Origin: Panicum virgatum
Taxonomy: Eukaryota > Streptophyta > Magnoliopsida > Poales > Poaceae
Direction of reading: 5' to 3'
Assembly: GCF_016808335.1 (NCBI RefSeq)
Contig: NC_053153.1
Location: forward strand, 29,209,590-29,273,589
Length of the DNA stretch: 64,000 nucleotides
The translations under genes and the position numbers were made by a program. Below, piece by piece: positions 55,640-64,000 of this stretch; the first letter of the stretch is position 1; the number at the start of each line of letters is the position of its first letter. A model generated the notes under the pieces. That model searched no databases and was not told where the DNA came from. It saw only the letters and a list, made by a program, of their open reading frames with translations.

Positions 55640-56916
55640 TGCATGTTTCTATCCTAGTTTTTATAAACATAACCTATTGGCCTATTTTATAAAATTGCAT
55701 ATGTTTTGCCTGCTGAAAACACGGTTGGATAGCCACCCCCTGATTTGTTATAACCATTCCTTGACCACCTAGATTAATGTTTGAATGTGCTTTGTTTGGA
55801 CGTTAATCACTGCTAGAACGCTTAGGATCTTATACACAATACAACTTGTTTTATAAAGAAAAGGTGTGTTTGTGTGGGAAGGGATAAAAGTGGAATTTTC
55901 GAAAGATAAGTTTAGACGGGATGGATGGCATTTCTGTGTGATTTGCCTATTGGTGTGCTCGTGCCTGTGTGGCAGGGCAAGGGAGGGAGATATCCATGTG
56001 TGGGCCACTATGTGTTATTCGGTACAAAGAAAACTTGCTTTGAAAATCCTTTCTTTCAAATGAACCCCTGCATAAACTATTGTTTTCCCGCAAATTAAAC
56101 CCTAGCCTTATCCTTGATTTACCCTGAGCATTATATTCTGTTTATACCCCCTCCGTGGGTGTGGTTGGACTTGCTGAGTACGTTTGTACTCACCCCATTC
56201 TTAATTTTTATAGAGGAAAACCCAGACTTCGTTCCAGAGGACGTCGAGTAGGCTACCGTCCTGCACCCAGCCTTGCCTGTGGATTAGGGTCACCCGCAGG
56301 AGATACCGCATGGCGCAAGACTCTGATGACCCCCTTTTATAATTAATATCGTTGTGTGGGTGTGGGTTGTAATCCTCGCAATAGTGGCGCTTCTCTGCCC
56401 ATTACCGCGTAGAGTTGTACAGTGATGAACCATCTGATGTAATAAATATGTCATCAGCCTCCTGGGACTGATGTTTGTATCACATTTAAGTCTTCTCTCA
56501 TGAGGGGACGCTTCATGTTCGATGTACTCCTGATGAGGATCAATTGGCGCGGGATCGACCCACCTAGTGAAACCACAGTTCTCGGGAGCATCTGAAGACT
56601 ACAACAGAAATCTTATATGTAATTTATAATGGCAGTACAAAAAAGTGTAAATATATTTGATGCTAATAGTTACCCAAGCGCGCGGACATTTGAAGAAACG
56701 GCTACCTCCATCCATCCCATCGGTGCACATCTACACTAAGCAGTCCTCACCATGCCTACATTTTGGCCAGTCCCCTTTGCGGTTATCATACTGCCTTTCT
56801 CTAGTGAACTCTCTTTTATTCTGAGCGGGGAACTCAAATATCGGTTCCGGAAAGAAGTCTAGACCAAGCAGCCCATCCCACACTACCGGAGGTCCCTTTC
56901 TAGTTAGTATATGCAC

Positions 56917-57630
56917 AACACAAAAGTTATTACCGGTACGTTATCCAAAACAAGAATGAGCTGACAACTACTTGTACTAAAAAATTGGTGTTCAGATAGA
57001 CAATATAAATTGCTAAAATAATAATAAAGTGGTAACTACATTTCCTAAATTCATAGCTAAATTGCTAACTAGATAACTACATTGCACTAAGTACATTTCC
57101 TACATTGCTAACTATATTGCACTATCTAAATTACCTAAATTGCTAACTATGTTGCACTAACTAAATTTTCTAAATTTACTAACTAACATTGTCTAACCAA
57201 TCCTACCTAATCGAAATTGAGTAAAAAATTGTACCATCAGGTTTGGGGCGGGGGAGAAAGCGACTGGGGCGCTGGCGGCCGGGCCGAGTGCCGCGGCGCC
57301 CCAAACGACGGCAGTGGGTTCGAGCACCGCGGTCGGCCCCAAGACCCGACGGCCGGGCCGAGCGCCGCGGCCGGCCCAAGCCCCGACGACGGGCACGAGC
57401 GCCGGGGCCGGCCGGGGAAGCCTCGCGCGCTTTACGATGGTGGCCGGGGCGGCCGGCTGGCCGGGCGGACGGCGAGGGCCCTGCGGCGGCGCGGACCAAC
57501 GGGGACGGGCGGCGCAGCCGGACAGCGAGAGCGGGGTGGCCGGACGGCAGTGCCGCCGATGAAGTGAGCGGACGGGCGAGTGAATGGCAAGCTGGGCGGG
57601 CGCGACAGGTCAAAACGAAGGCGGGCCTTT
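56917..57630. other. Right internal part of the Mutator-like element
   Basis: An AT-rich block (56940-57200) with repeated TTGCTAACTA words is followed by a GC-rich block (57240-57600), the probable promoter and leader of the minus-strand GRF-type gene. No separate gene supported. Confidence 0.45.
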
Positions 57631-57867
57631 ATGAATCGGCCTCGGCGCCAAAATCTGTGGCGCCGAGCTCCCTGCCACGCTGGAAGCCACGCTGGACGTC
57701 TGCCAAGACCTCGGCGCCACCGTCTGTGGCGTCGAGACGTGTTACCTCAGCGCCACGGTCTATGGCGCCGACCCCCAGGGTCTAAAAATGCAAATTGTTT
57801 CAAAAAGGGCCTGAATGTGTAAATCTTTACAAAAAAGGCTAAATTACAAAAAAGACGGCAACAAGAA

Positions 57868-58064
57868 TCTCTCTCCCTCTCTCTCAATTCGTATCTCTTC
57901 TTTCCGTGCCAAAAAATCGGGTTAAAATAGCACTTGAGTTTATATGTTGGTAAACCTCCCTCAACTAGTAAGATGCAACAACTCTCCACACATGACATGA
58001 CACCACTCTCAACGAATCGGCAAGAGAGCTGCCAATTATATTGAAAAGAAGAGCATCCCAGAAG
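57868..58064. other. Spacer right of the Mutator-like element
   Basis: A CT-rich microsatellite (CTCTCTCCCTCTCTCTC) and then ordinary sequence. Nothing else seen. Confidence 0.4.
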
Positions 58065-58072
58065 GGAGAACT

Positions 58073-58248
58073 CAGGGGCGGATTTACAGGGGGGGCTAGG
58101 GGGGCTCTAGCCCCCCTACTGCCAAAACCTCCATTGAAATTAAAGGAGAAATATGAGAGAAAAAGAGAAAAAAAGGTGAAGAAATGAGTGGAGATAGGAA
58201 GGAGGAAGAACCAAGCCCCCCTAAGTTGAAAATCTACTTCCGCTACTG
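58073..58248. mobile_element. hAT MITE, 176 bp
   Basis: Ends CAGGGGCGGATTTAC and (inverted) CAGTAGCGGAAGTAG are flanked by perfect GGAGAACT copies (58065-58072 and 58249-58256). Inner GCTCTAGCCCCCCT words pair with AAGCCCCCCTAAG. Non-coding. Confidence 0.9.
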
Positions 58249-58339
58249 GGAGAACTATACAAGCTCAGCAGACTTAGCGCAGGAAAAACGAGAAAAACAC
58301 AACCGCGCAACACGGGACATATTAGGTCCGGCCGGCAAG

Positions 58340-58740
58340 AGTGGCGAGATGTTTAGCCCCCGCCATAACCCATCTATCTAAGTCATCTCTGACTTTAAAG
58401 AAGACGTTGTCGCTTATGGCTTTCTTCGATCAAAAATCCTCGCGTTCCTTTCCTTACAAATTTTCTAGGAAATTAACAACATTAAGGAGCACATGCCTTT
58501 ACGCGAATTGGAAGTTGTTATTGCAATTGCCGTCCACCACTTGTGAAGATCACCGCTTGCTGTGTCCACTCCCTCGGGTGCACTGTTGGGATTGCTAACC
58601 ATTGCAGTCAGCAAGGAGATGCATCGCCGTTTCAGGCTGGCATCTGCAGAGAGGGCATGCTAAATTGGTTCGCCCAGCCTCTTGCTTGTAGTCTGTCCTC
58701 TGTCCACAGCCTGTTTTGAACTGCCAACTAGAAGAAAATC
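58340..58740 (-). pseudogene. L1-like LINE C-terminal fragment
   Basis: The minus strand retains pieces of the zinc-binding tail of plant LINE ORF2, including GMCSLMLLIS followed by ICKERNARIFDRRK, with stops between. It is not contiguous with, and differs in sequence from, the LINE at 39300-40640. Confidence 0.65.
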
Positions 58741-60001
58741 TTGCAGCTTATTGGCGCCCATGTCCACCAAATGAGCGTGTCAAAATTTGTTATTGCGGAT
58801 CTTATCACTTTGAGTATGCTCATATACTAATTCTAGGATACTTCAAATGGATATATATATATATATTCTATGGACGGCCACAAAATAGTTATTCTATAGC
58901 CAGGCCACCTGGCATGCTAGGATTGGCCACCAGCCCGTCCGTACCATCTAGCCGGTCCATACTGGACGCGAGCCTGCCGAGTGAGCCGAGCATCCAGGAG
59001 CGAGAGCCGTTTGCACAACAAGCGCCTGGATTCAGGGAGCAGGTCATCATTACATAATCAATCAAGCAAAACTTTGGAACCCATCAGATTTCTGCCAGAT
59101 ATATGCAACTATGGATCGTTCAAAGCATGTTACGACAATGCATGGACTAGTATTTTTATTATAGGAAAATAAACAATTCATTTACCATAAATAGCGTTAG
59201 CCAGAGTGACAAAAAAAAATTATGATCAATTTATTAGAATCTTGTATGCTGAGTTACGAGAGTACCTCTTGTACTAGAAGTTACATATGGGTTTAGTAGA
59301 ACTGGGAAAATGGTTTATTGAATATTTTACTATCTTACGAAACATGCGTGGATTACAACAATGGCTAACGTATCTAAATACATATGTAGGATTACCATAA
59401 TATATTAATCGAGAAGGATTGATTACTCTTACATACAAGCTATTTTGGCAGGGCACATATGAACAAGTATTATACAAGTACTATAGAAACACATCCCACA
59501 CTAGTACAAACATTAGCTATATACGTTTACATCCAGAATTTGAGGGAATCGTTTAGAGCTTTTCTCATTCAGCAGCAGCAAGTTGACCAGACAATGAACT
59601 CAGATCAATCCACAGTACACGCTGGCTTGCACAAAACTTGATAGAAAGGCCTCATCACCTGAAAACTTCATAGTAAATAATACTTTCATTTTACCACAAA
59701 AAATGAATATAATATGTTAAAAGCGCACAATGGTATATCATTACCAGAATGGTGTCATCAATTTACCACAAAGGCATTTATCAATATGGCGATATCTTGT
59801 TACTATCAAATGATGCCCACTTTACTACAATCCGAAATACGAAAATACCTTTAGTATTGTACTAGAACATACATGATGCTACCCACGATGGCATCATCAA
59901 ACTACCAGATTTGGGTCACTAATTTACTACAAATCCAGTAACCAAAATGGTGTTATTAAATTACTATGTCTTGCATGGGGTAAAAAGAGAAAAGAGCCAC
60001 A
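58741..60001. other. AT-rich region without a recognised gene
   Basis: It contains a short (AT)n run near 58849-58867 and, at 59690-59980, repeated words around TTTACCACAAA / ATTTACTACAAAT. No gene supported. Confidence 0.4.
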
Positions 60002-60009
60002 GTTATAAA

Positions 60010-61288
60010 CAAGGTTCAAAAAATCGCTACGCGCTGTGCGCGCGCTCGAGCACGGTAAAAGAGTAATCGTGAATAATCATGATTAAACGTGATTAATCAT
60101 TTGTACTAATATTGCCAAAAAAATAAAAAGGAGGTTTTCAAGAGGTCTTACACCAGTAATTTCTTTCCTCTGGCCATCTTCTTTGCTGGACAGCAACTGT
60201 ACCTACACAAATGACAACAACCTAATTAGTTTAACTGTTTAAGTTCATGAAAAAAACAAAAAGATGACAGCTGGACATTAATAATAGAATATGACCAAGA
60301 AAAAAAAACAAAGAATGACAATGAGCATGAAATTAACAGCTGCAGCCTGCAGCACACCAGTCCACATGAAGTAGCAGATAGCCACATGATGACATAACAT
60401 AGTTCATAGTTCAAACTTCTAACACGAAGAAAATAAGAACTTAAAAGTCATAGCAGCAGCTAGCAGCTAATAGTACATAGCACAAATGCACAATCAAGCA
60501 AAATATGATAGGCAAACACAACATGCAGCAGCCCACAGTCCAGACAGTTTCAATCCTCAAAGGAATTTACTCCTAGTATTTCATCTTCATCATCCTCAAA
60601 AGGAATTTGCTCTTCCTCATAGTCACTGTCGGCTTCAGATTCGAACTCTTCTTCTTCATGTAAATCTCTAGGCTGATTCCTTCCACTCCTACGAGGTTGA
60701 AGCTGCTCATCTGCTCCCACTGCGGCTGACCTTTCCCTACCGCGGAATGCAGACCAGAACGGCGCGGCGGACGGCGCAGGGAGGCGCGGACTGCAGAGGT
60801 GGGGAAGACGGCGCGGGGAGGCGTGGACTGCAGAGGTGGGGAAGCAGAGCCGCGGCGGACTGGAACGGCACGGCGGATGGCGCAGGGAGGCGCGGACGGC
60901 GCAGGGAGGCGCAGCGGACGTCCGGGTCCGGATGAGCAGGGAGGCGCGGTGGACGAGCAAATGCGGCGGCTATGGATTGGGAAGGGCGCGACAGAGAGGT
61001 AACCCGACGGACCCGCGCTAATCTTTCCCGCCGCGCGTGATTCTTTCCCGCCCGCTTTTGCGCCGCGCGCCAATCTTGCCCCCGCTTCCCACTTTCGCGC
61101 CCGTGGGAATCGCGCGAACGATTTTCGACCGGTTACGCGGGCGTTTCTAGCTATTACACGAGGCCACGCGATTACACGCTCGATTAAACGCGTCCAGCGA
61201 TTAAATGCTCGATTAAGTTGTAATCGACGCGTTTACCCGGCGCGCAACGCATAATCGCGATTAATCTTGCACGATTTTTTGAACCTTG
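60010..61288. mobile_element. hAT deletion derivative, 1,279 bp
   Basis: Ends CAAGGTTCAAAAAATCG on both sides (inverted) are flanked by GTTATAAA (60002-60009) and GTTATATA (61289-61296), an 8 bp duplication with one mismatch. Subterminal DNA near both ends is rich in GATTAAWCG words. The minus strand keeps an acidic tail like that of grass hAT transposases. Confidence 0.85.
60550..60720 (-). pseudogene. Acidic tail of a hAT transposase
   Basis: The minus strand reads QPRRSGRNQPRDLHEEEEFE and ends with FEDDEDEILGVNSFED at a stop near 60550. Basic-then-acidic tails follow the dimerisation domain in grass hAT transposases. The catalytic and dimerisation parts are missing. Upstream, GC-rich tandem repeats (60755-60960, GAGGCGCGGACTGCAGAGGT-like unit) replace them. 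Confidence 0.45.
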
Positions 61289-61296
61289 GTTATATA

Positions 61297-62700
61297 AACA
61301 ACACTACCTAAATATTAACTGTTCAGGTCATGAAACAGAAAGGCAAGGTTCATGAAAATATATTGCTGGTCATCCATACAGCTCAATGAAATGTTAAATT
61401 TATTAAATGGATAGCAAACGAATGGACGAGTCTAGAGAAGCAAATTTACAATATGGGCAATGTTAAATTTTCATATTTTGTGCCTTCTGTTAAGCATAGT
61501 CTCTTTCCGGAGCCGCGAGGGGATGGACGGATGATGTGGGCTCGGCTCGATAGGTTGCTCGGGTTTGATCGGACTGGTTGGGAGGATTTACGATACAATA
61601 ATTGACTGGCAACTAGCTTTGCTCCTATCGAGGATGGTAAGCTCTTCTGCACAACAGATCAAGAAAAATACATTTCAATCCACAAGAAGGGTATAAAATA
61701 GAACATATAGCTAAGAAACAGAAGACTCACCTACAAAATATGAAAGCATTCTTGTTTTTCAAGCTACAGCAGCAAGGAAAAATGGGGACTAGTGTGGCGT
61801 GCTTGTCTGCTAGTTGATCTGCAGAACAAAAATTGAGGCAGGAACACAAGAATGCTAGGCGTAAGACTTGATTTATCTATGATTTACGAGAAGCAGTGAA
61901 GGGTAAATAATTAATCATTTGCTACAACAGAACGCCATCTCTAGATCTCTGCTCCAATGCCTCTCTGCAACAAGAACTCCCAACTCCTCAAGCATAAATT
62001 AGACACGGCAAAAAGATTAAACAATTTAATCCAGAGTGAAATGAATCAGATCAAGGATGACCGAGGTATTCGGAGTTGCACGGTGTGCGAGCTCTCGATT
62101 CCTTGCGAGTAATCAGATCAATTGAGAAACACTAAATAAATGGATGTAGAATAAAGGGATAAACCTAATCCGAAGGGATTGGACTTCTAATCCAAAAGGA
62201 ATCTGCTCCAGATTGAATGTATAACGCTGGATTGTGCGGCTGCTCACCTCATAATCCTATTTCCGCTGGACTCGACGGGATGGCCGGGTTACACGAGCGG
62301 CAAGAACTATGGCAGCCGCGACGACGATGACCAGTCACCCACGGGATTGCCGTTGGGGGATTGGAGCGTCTCCATGGAGCCTAATCGAAGCTGCTGCGGA
62401 TCTGGCTGGGGAAGAAAACCTCTGTAGCAGCGCATCTAGCGGCGAACAAAACTGGCACTGACTGGGGACTTGGGGTGTTCTAAGGTCAACGGGAATATGC
62501 GCAATTTGGGGTGCCGCATGATGGACTCTCGGAGCCGAGCCAGGATGATGCTGATGAGCCAAGCCGGCAAGCCAGGTGGGACACTGGGACGTGGGAGCGC
62601 GGGGCGCTGCGCGAGTGCGGAACTATACGGTCGGATGGTGCGGAGGTTCGGCCGGTTGGACTTGGCTATAGCCTATAGAATAGGTATTTTGTAGCCGGCT
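61297..62700. other. Region without a recognised gene
   Basis: Moderate GC around 62270-62660 resembles a gene 5' region on the minus strand, but no protein family was recognised. A GGCTATAGCC...GTAGCCGGCTATAGG stretch near 62660-62704 recalls the hAT family at 42319 without its ends. Confidence 0.35.
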
Positions 62701-62730
62701 ATAGGGTAGGAGGTATATATATATATATAT

Positions 62731-62946
62731 GAAAATTTCAAAAGCATCTCTATTTTCTTAAATCTATAGTAATTATGCTCTAGTATTAGTATATAACAAT
62801 AAATATGTCCACATACTCTATGTATAGTCACATACCCAATATATATACTTAGATATTCTAGTATACATACTCTTCGTTGGATCAAATACATCCTACATTA
62901 TAAGATACACATGTGGGAGTAACTACAAATAAGTGTAGAAATGAAT

Positions 62947-62950
<4 letters not shown>
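62731..62950. other. AT-rich spacer
   Basis: A short (AT)9 run at 62713-62730 precedes it. No gene seen. Confidence 0.4.

Positions 62951-63022
<72 letters not shown>
62951..63022. repeat. (AT)36 microsatellite
   Basis: Seventy-two uninterrupted bases of AT dinucleotide. Confidence 0.97.
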
Positions 63023-63028
<6 letters not shown>

Positions 63029-63748
63029 CCATCACACAAGGCTTAGATGTCTTTACTCTTTAATTGGATGAGCTATAACAACAGATGGTCTTGCATGCGT
63101 GGTTATATGTTGTTCGACACTTCAACATGCATGCAATAGTCTAGTGAATGGTATAGCTTGTCTGCTCTAAATATAGCAATTCGCTCCTGAAGTGATTAAT
63201 TGTGACCCGCAAAAAAAAGTGATTATTTGTGATTATTTTCCTTTTAGCTCACGTCATGTAATTGCATTTTGTGAAATGAGATCTTTTATAGTGACTGACA
63301 ATATTCTGTAATTGCTTGTCTCTTGTGAACTAAACTAGTTGATTAAATGATTAGATTTACTCGTTGAGTAACTATGAACACCATAATTATGTTGCTGCAA
63401 ATAATATAACACGAATGGTTTTTTTATTGCCATCTCAAATATGCTCCTTTTGGTACTGACATCACAAGATTACAAGAACTGTCTCGATCTGGTTGTTGGA
63501 AGAAACGAGTCCCAACACAACAGGTTGTGTATAAATGTGGTAATCTATACTCTATTCATGTTTTTCATTCTAGCTTAGTATGCTTAATGTCTACCTGGCT
63601 CTAGAATTAAGGTTTTACTCTAATCATGTAAATCGTATGGACAATACAAGTATTAAGCAATTGCAAGTTGGAAAATTGCCAAATAAATAGAAGAGGTGTG
63701 GAACCTGACACATTTATATAAGAATCTGTAATACAATGCAGTAGTCTT
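63023..63748. other. AT-rich spacer left of the CACTA end
   Basis: Ordinary intergenic sequence with no gene recognised. CTT at 63746-63748 is the likely left copy of the 3 bp target duplication. Confidence 0.4.
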
Positions 63749-64000
63749 CACTACTAGAAACCAAAATTTTCCTGTGTGCCGAGTAATTTTTTTTTACGGT
63801 ATCACGAAGGCTCACAGGGAAATACTAATTTCCTTGTCGGTTTCCTACACTCACAGGGAAATTGTAATTTCTTTATAGACCTCACAGGGTAATACTAATT
63901 TCCTTGCCGGTTTATGTGCAACTCATAGGGAAATTGCGCCACTCCAGAGGTGAAGAACACATGTATGGTTCAATTTTTCTTTTTAATCTGGAATTTGATC
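63749..64000 (+). mobile_element. Terminus of a CACTA (En/Spm) transposon, runs off the window
   Basis: It starts CACTACTAGAAACC, the diagnostic CACTA end. Subterminal repeats CTCACAGGGAAAT and TTTCCTTGYCGGTTT recur at about 63810-63925, as expected for transposase binding sites. Confidence 0.85.

Larger units (their letters stand above)
49578..56515 (+). mobile_element. Tekay-like chromovirus (Ty3/gypsy) with a large internal deletion
   Basis: Left end TGTGACGTCCCGG and right end GGGGACGCTTCA are flanked by perfect TGTTC copies (49573-49577 and 56516-56520). The 3' LTR is 2,873 bp, but only about 770 bp of the 5' LTR remains. It joins directly to the protease region near 50345, so the rest of the 5' LTR, the primer site and gag are gone. 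The pol order protease-RT-RNase H-integrase and a chromodomain-like tail fit Tekay/Del chromoviruses. About ten differences in the first 250 bp between LTRs make it clearly older than the element at 1-9855. Confidence 0.9.
53643..56515 (+). repeat. 3' LTR of the chromovirus, 2,873 bp
   Basis: It starts TGTGACGTCCTGG three bases after the purine-rich GTGGGGTAGG tract and ends GGACGCTTCA before TGTTC. A TATA box is at 54583, a candidate donor CCAAG/GTAGGG at 54734 and an acidic open segment at 55504-55639. Confidence 0.92.
49346..56916 (-). pseudogene. MULE-borne GRF-zinc-finger-like gene 2, split by the chromovirus
   Basis: Exon A (about 56916-56674) shows GPPVVWDGLLGLDFFPEPIF, then WPKCRHGEDCLV, a stop at 56731, and DGGSRFFKCPRAW, i.e. 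the C-x-H-G-x-x-C ... RFFKC pattern of GRF zinc fingers, ending at a GTAACT donor. Exon B starts after a TTGTAG acceptor near 56598 with ENCGFTRWVDPAPIDP. The chromovirus interrupts it at 56516. The continuation at 49577 reads ELLEAEVRAAARRKMM and ends HTTRVP at a stop near 49346, with a one-base frame difference near the join. Cys-rich finger plus helical C-terminus suggests nucleic-acid binding. The true start is not certain because no ATG opens exon A. Confidence 0.55.
47775..57858. mobile_element. Mutator-like element with two GRF-type genes, split by a chromovirus
   Basis: Inverted ends CCGTACTTTTTGCAATTTAG and CCGTCTTTTTTGTAATTTAG are flanked by perfect 9 bp copies of CAACAAGAA (47766-47774 and 57859-57867). 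The arms run at least 100 bp and continue into GGCGCC-rich subterminal DNA. Without the 6.9 kb retrotransposon the element is 3.1 kb. It encodes two small zinc-finger-type genes facing each other, and no recognisable MURA transposase, so it is non-autonomous. Confidence 0.9.

Noticed and set aside
62640..62705. GGCTATAGCC words like the hAT family at 33022 and 42319
   Set aside because: There are no matching ends and no 8 bp duplication, so it is at most a fragment.
1..64000. CRISPR arrays, bacterial operons, rRNA or prophage signals
   Set aside because: None seen. Repeats are transposon ends, LTRs or tandem duplications, and the genes have plant introns and domains.

Overview
This window looks like a piece of a grass (Poaceae, probably panicoid) nuclear genome. 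The evidence is MATH-BTB genes of the expanded grass type, intron-containing fragments of plant genes, grass-type SINE, MITE, Pack-TIR and Helitron sequences, and long GC-rich LTR leaders. Almost all of it is transposable elements nested in one another. I see one intact host gene, a MATH-BTB gene at 28931-30004. A second MATH-BTB copy has one frameshift (43633-44759) and a third is a 3' fragment (34521-34843). There is no sign of bacterial or organellar DNA and no CRISPR array.

Left third (1-19557). A young, non-autonomous Ty3/gypsy element with 4.5 kb LTRs covers 1-9855; its 5' LTR runs off the left edge. It abuts base 1 of a 3.3 kb solo LTR (9856-13180). That LTR interrupts a decayed Ty1/copia element on the minus strand (13181-19557), which carries a PIF/Harbinger-like TIR element (18081-19069) in its leader. 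The order of insertion therefore appears to be copia, then the element that left the solo LTR, then the young gypsy element; the PIF-like insertion came after the copia but is not ordered relative to the other two.

Middle (19558-47765). A Helitron (20021-28292, minus orientation) carries captured pieces of at least three genes: six exons of a nucleobase-ascorbate transporter, one exon of a RhoGAP-like gene on the other strand, and a first exon with a presequence-like N-terminus. It was later hit by an RTE-type LINE (about 22505-25866) and a Mutator-like element (27241-28243). The MATH-BTB cluster follows. Between its members lie a TIR element carrying a BAHD acyltransferase fragment, a 5'-truncated RTE with a hAT insertion, a tRNA-derived SINE, a hAT element containing a Pack-MULE with an Lsi2-like transporter fragment, another TIR element, an L1-like LINE remnant cut by two hAT MITEs, a foldback MITE and another hAT element.

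Right third (47775-64000). A Mutator-like element with a perfect 9 bp target duplication (47775-57858) encodes two convergent GRF-zinc-finger-type genes. One of them is split by a Tekay-like chromovirus (49578-56515, TSD TGTTC) that has lost most of its 5' LTR and its gag. Beyond it are a hAT MITE, an L1 fragment, a larger hAT deletion derivative (60010-61288), an (AT)36 microsatellite and the terminus of a CACTA element that leaves the window.

Boundaries with target duplications were read directly from the sequence and are the firmest calls. Family names rest on recognisable protein motifs. Captured-gene identities come from memory of those families and were not checked by any search.
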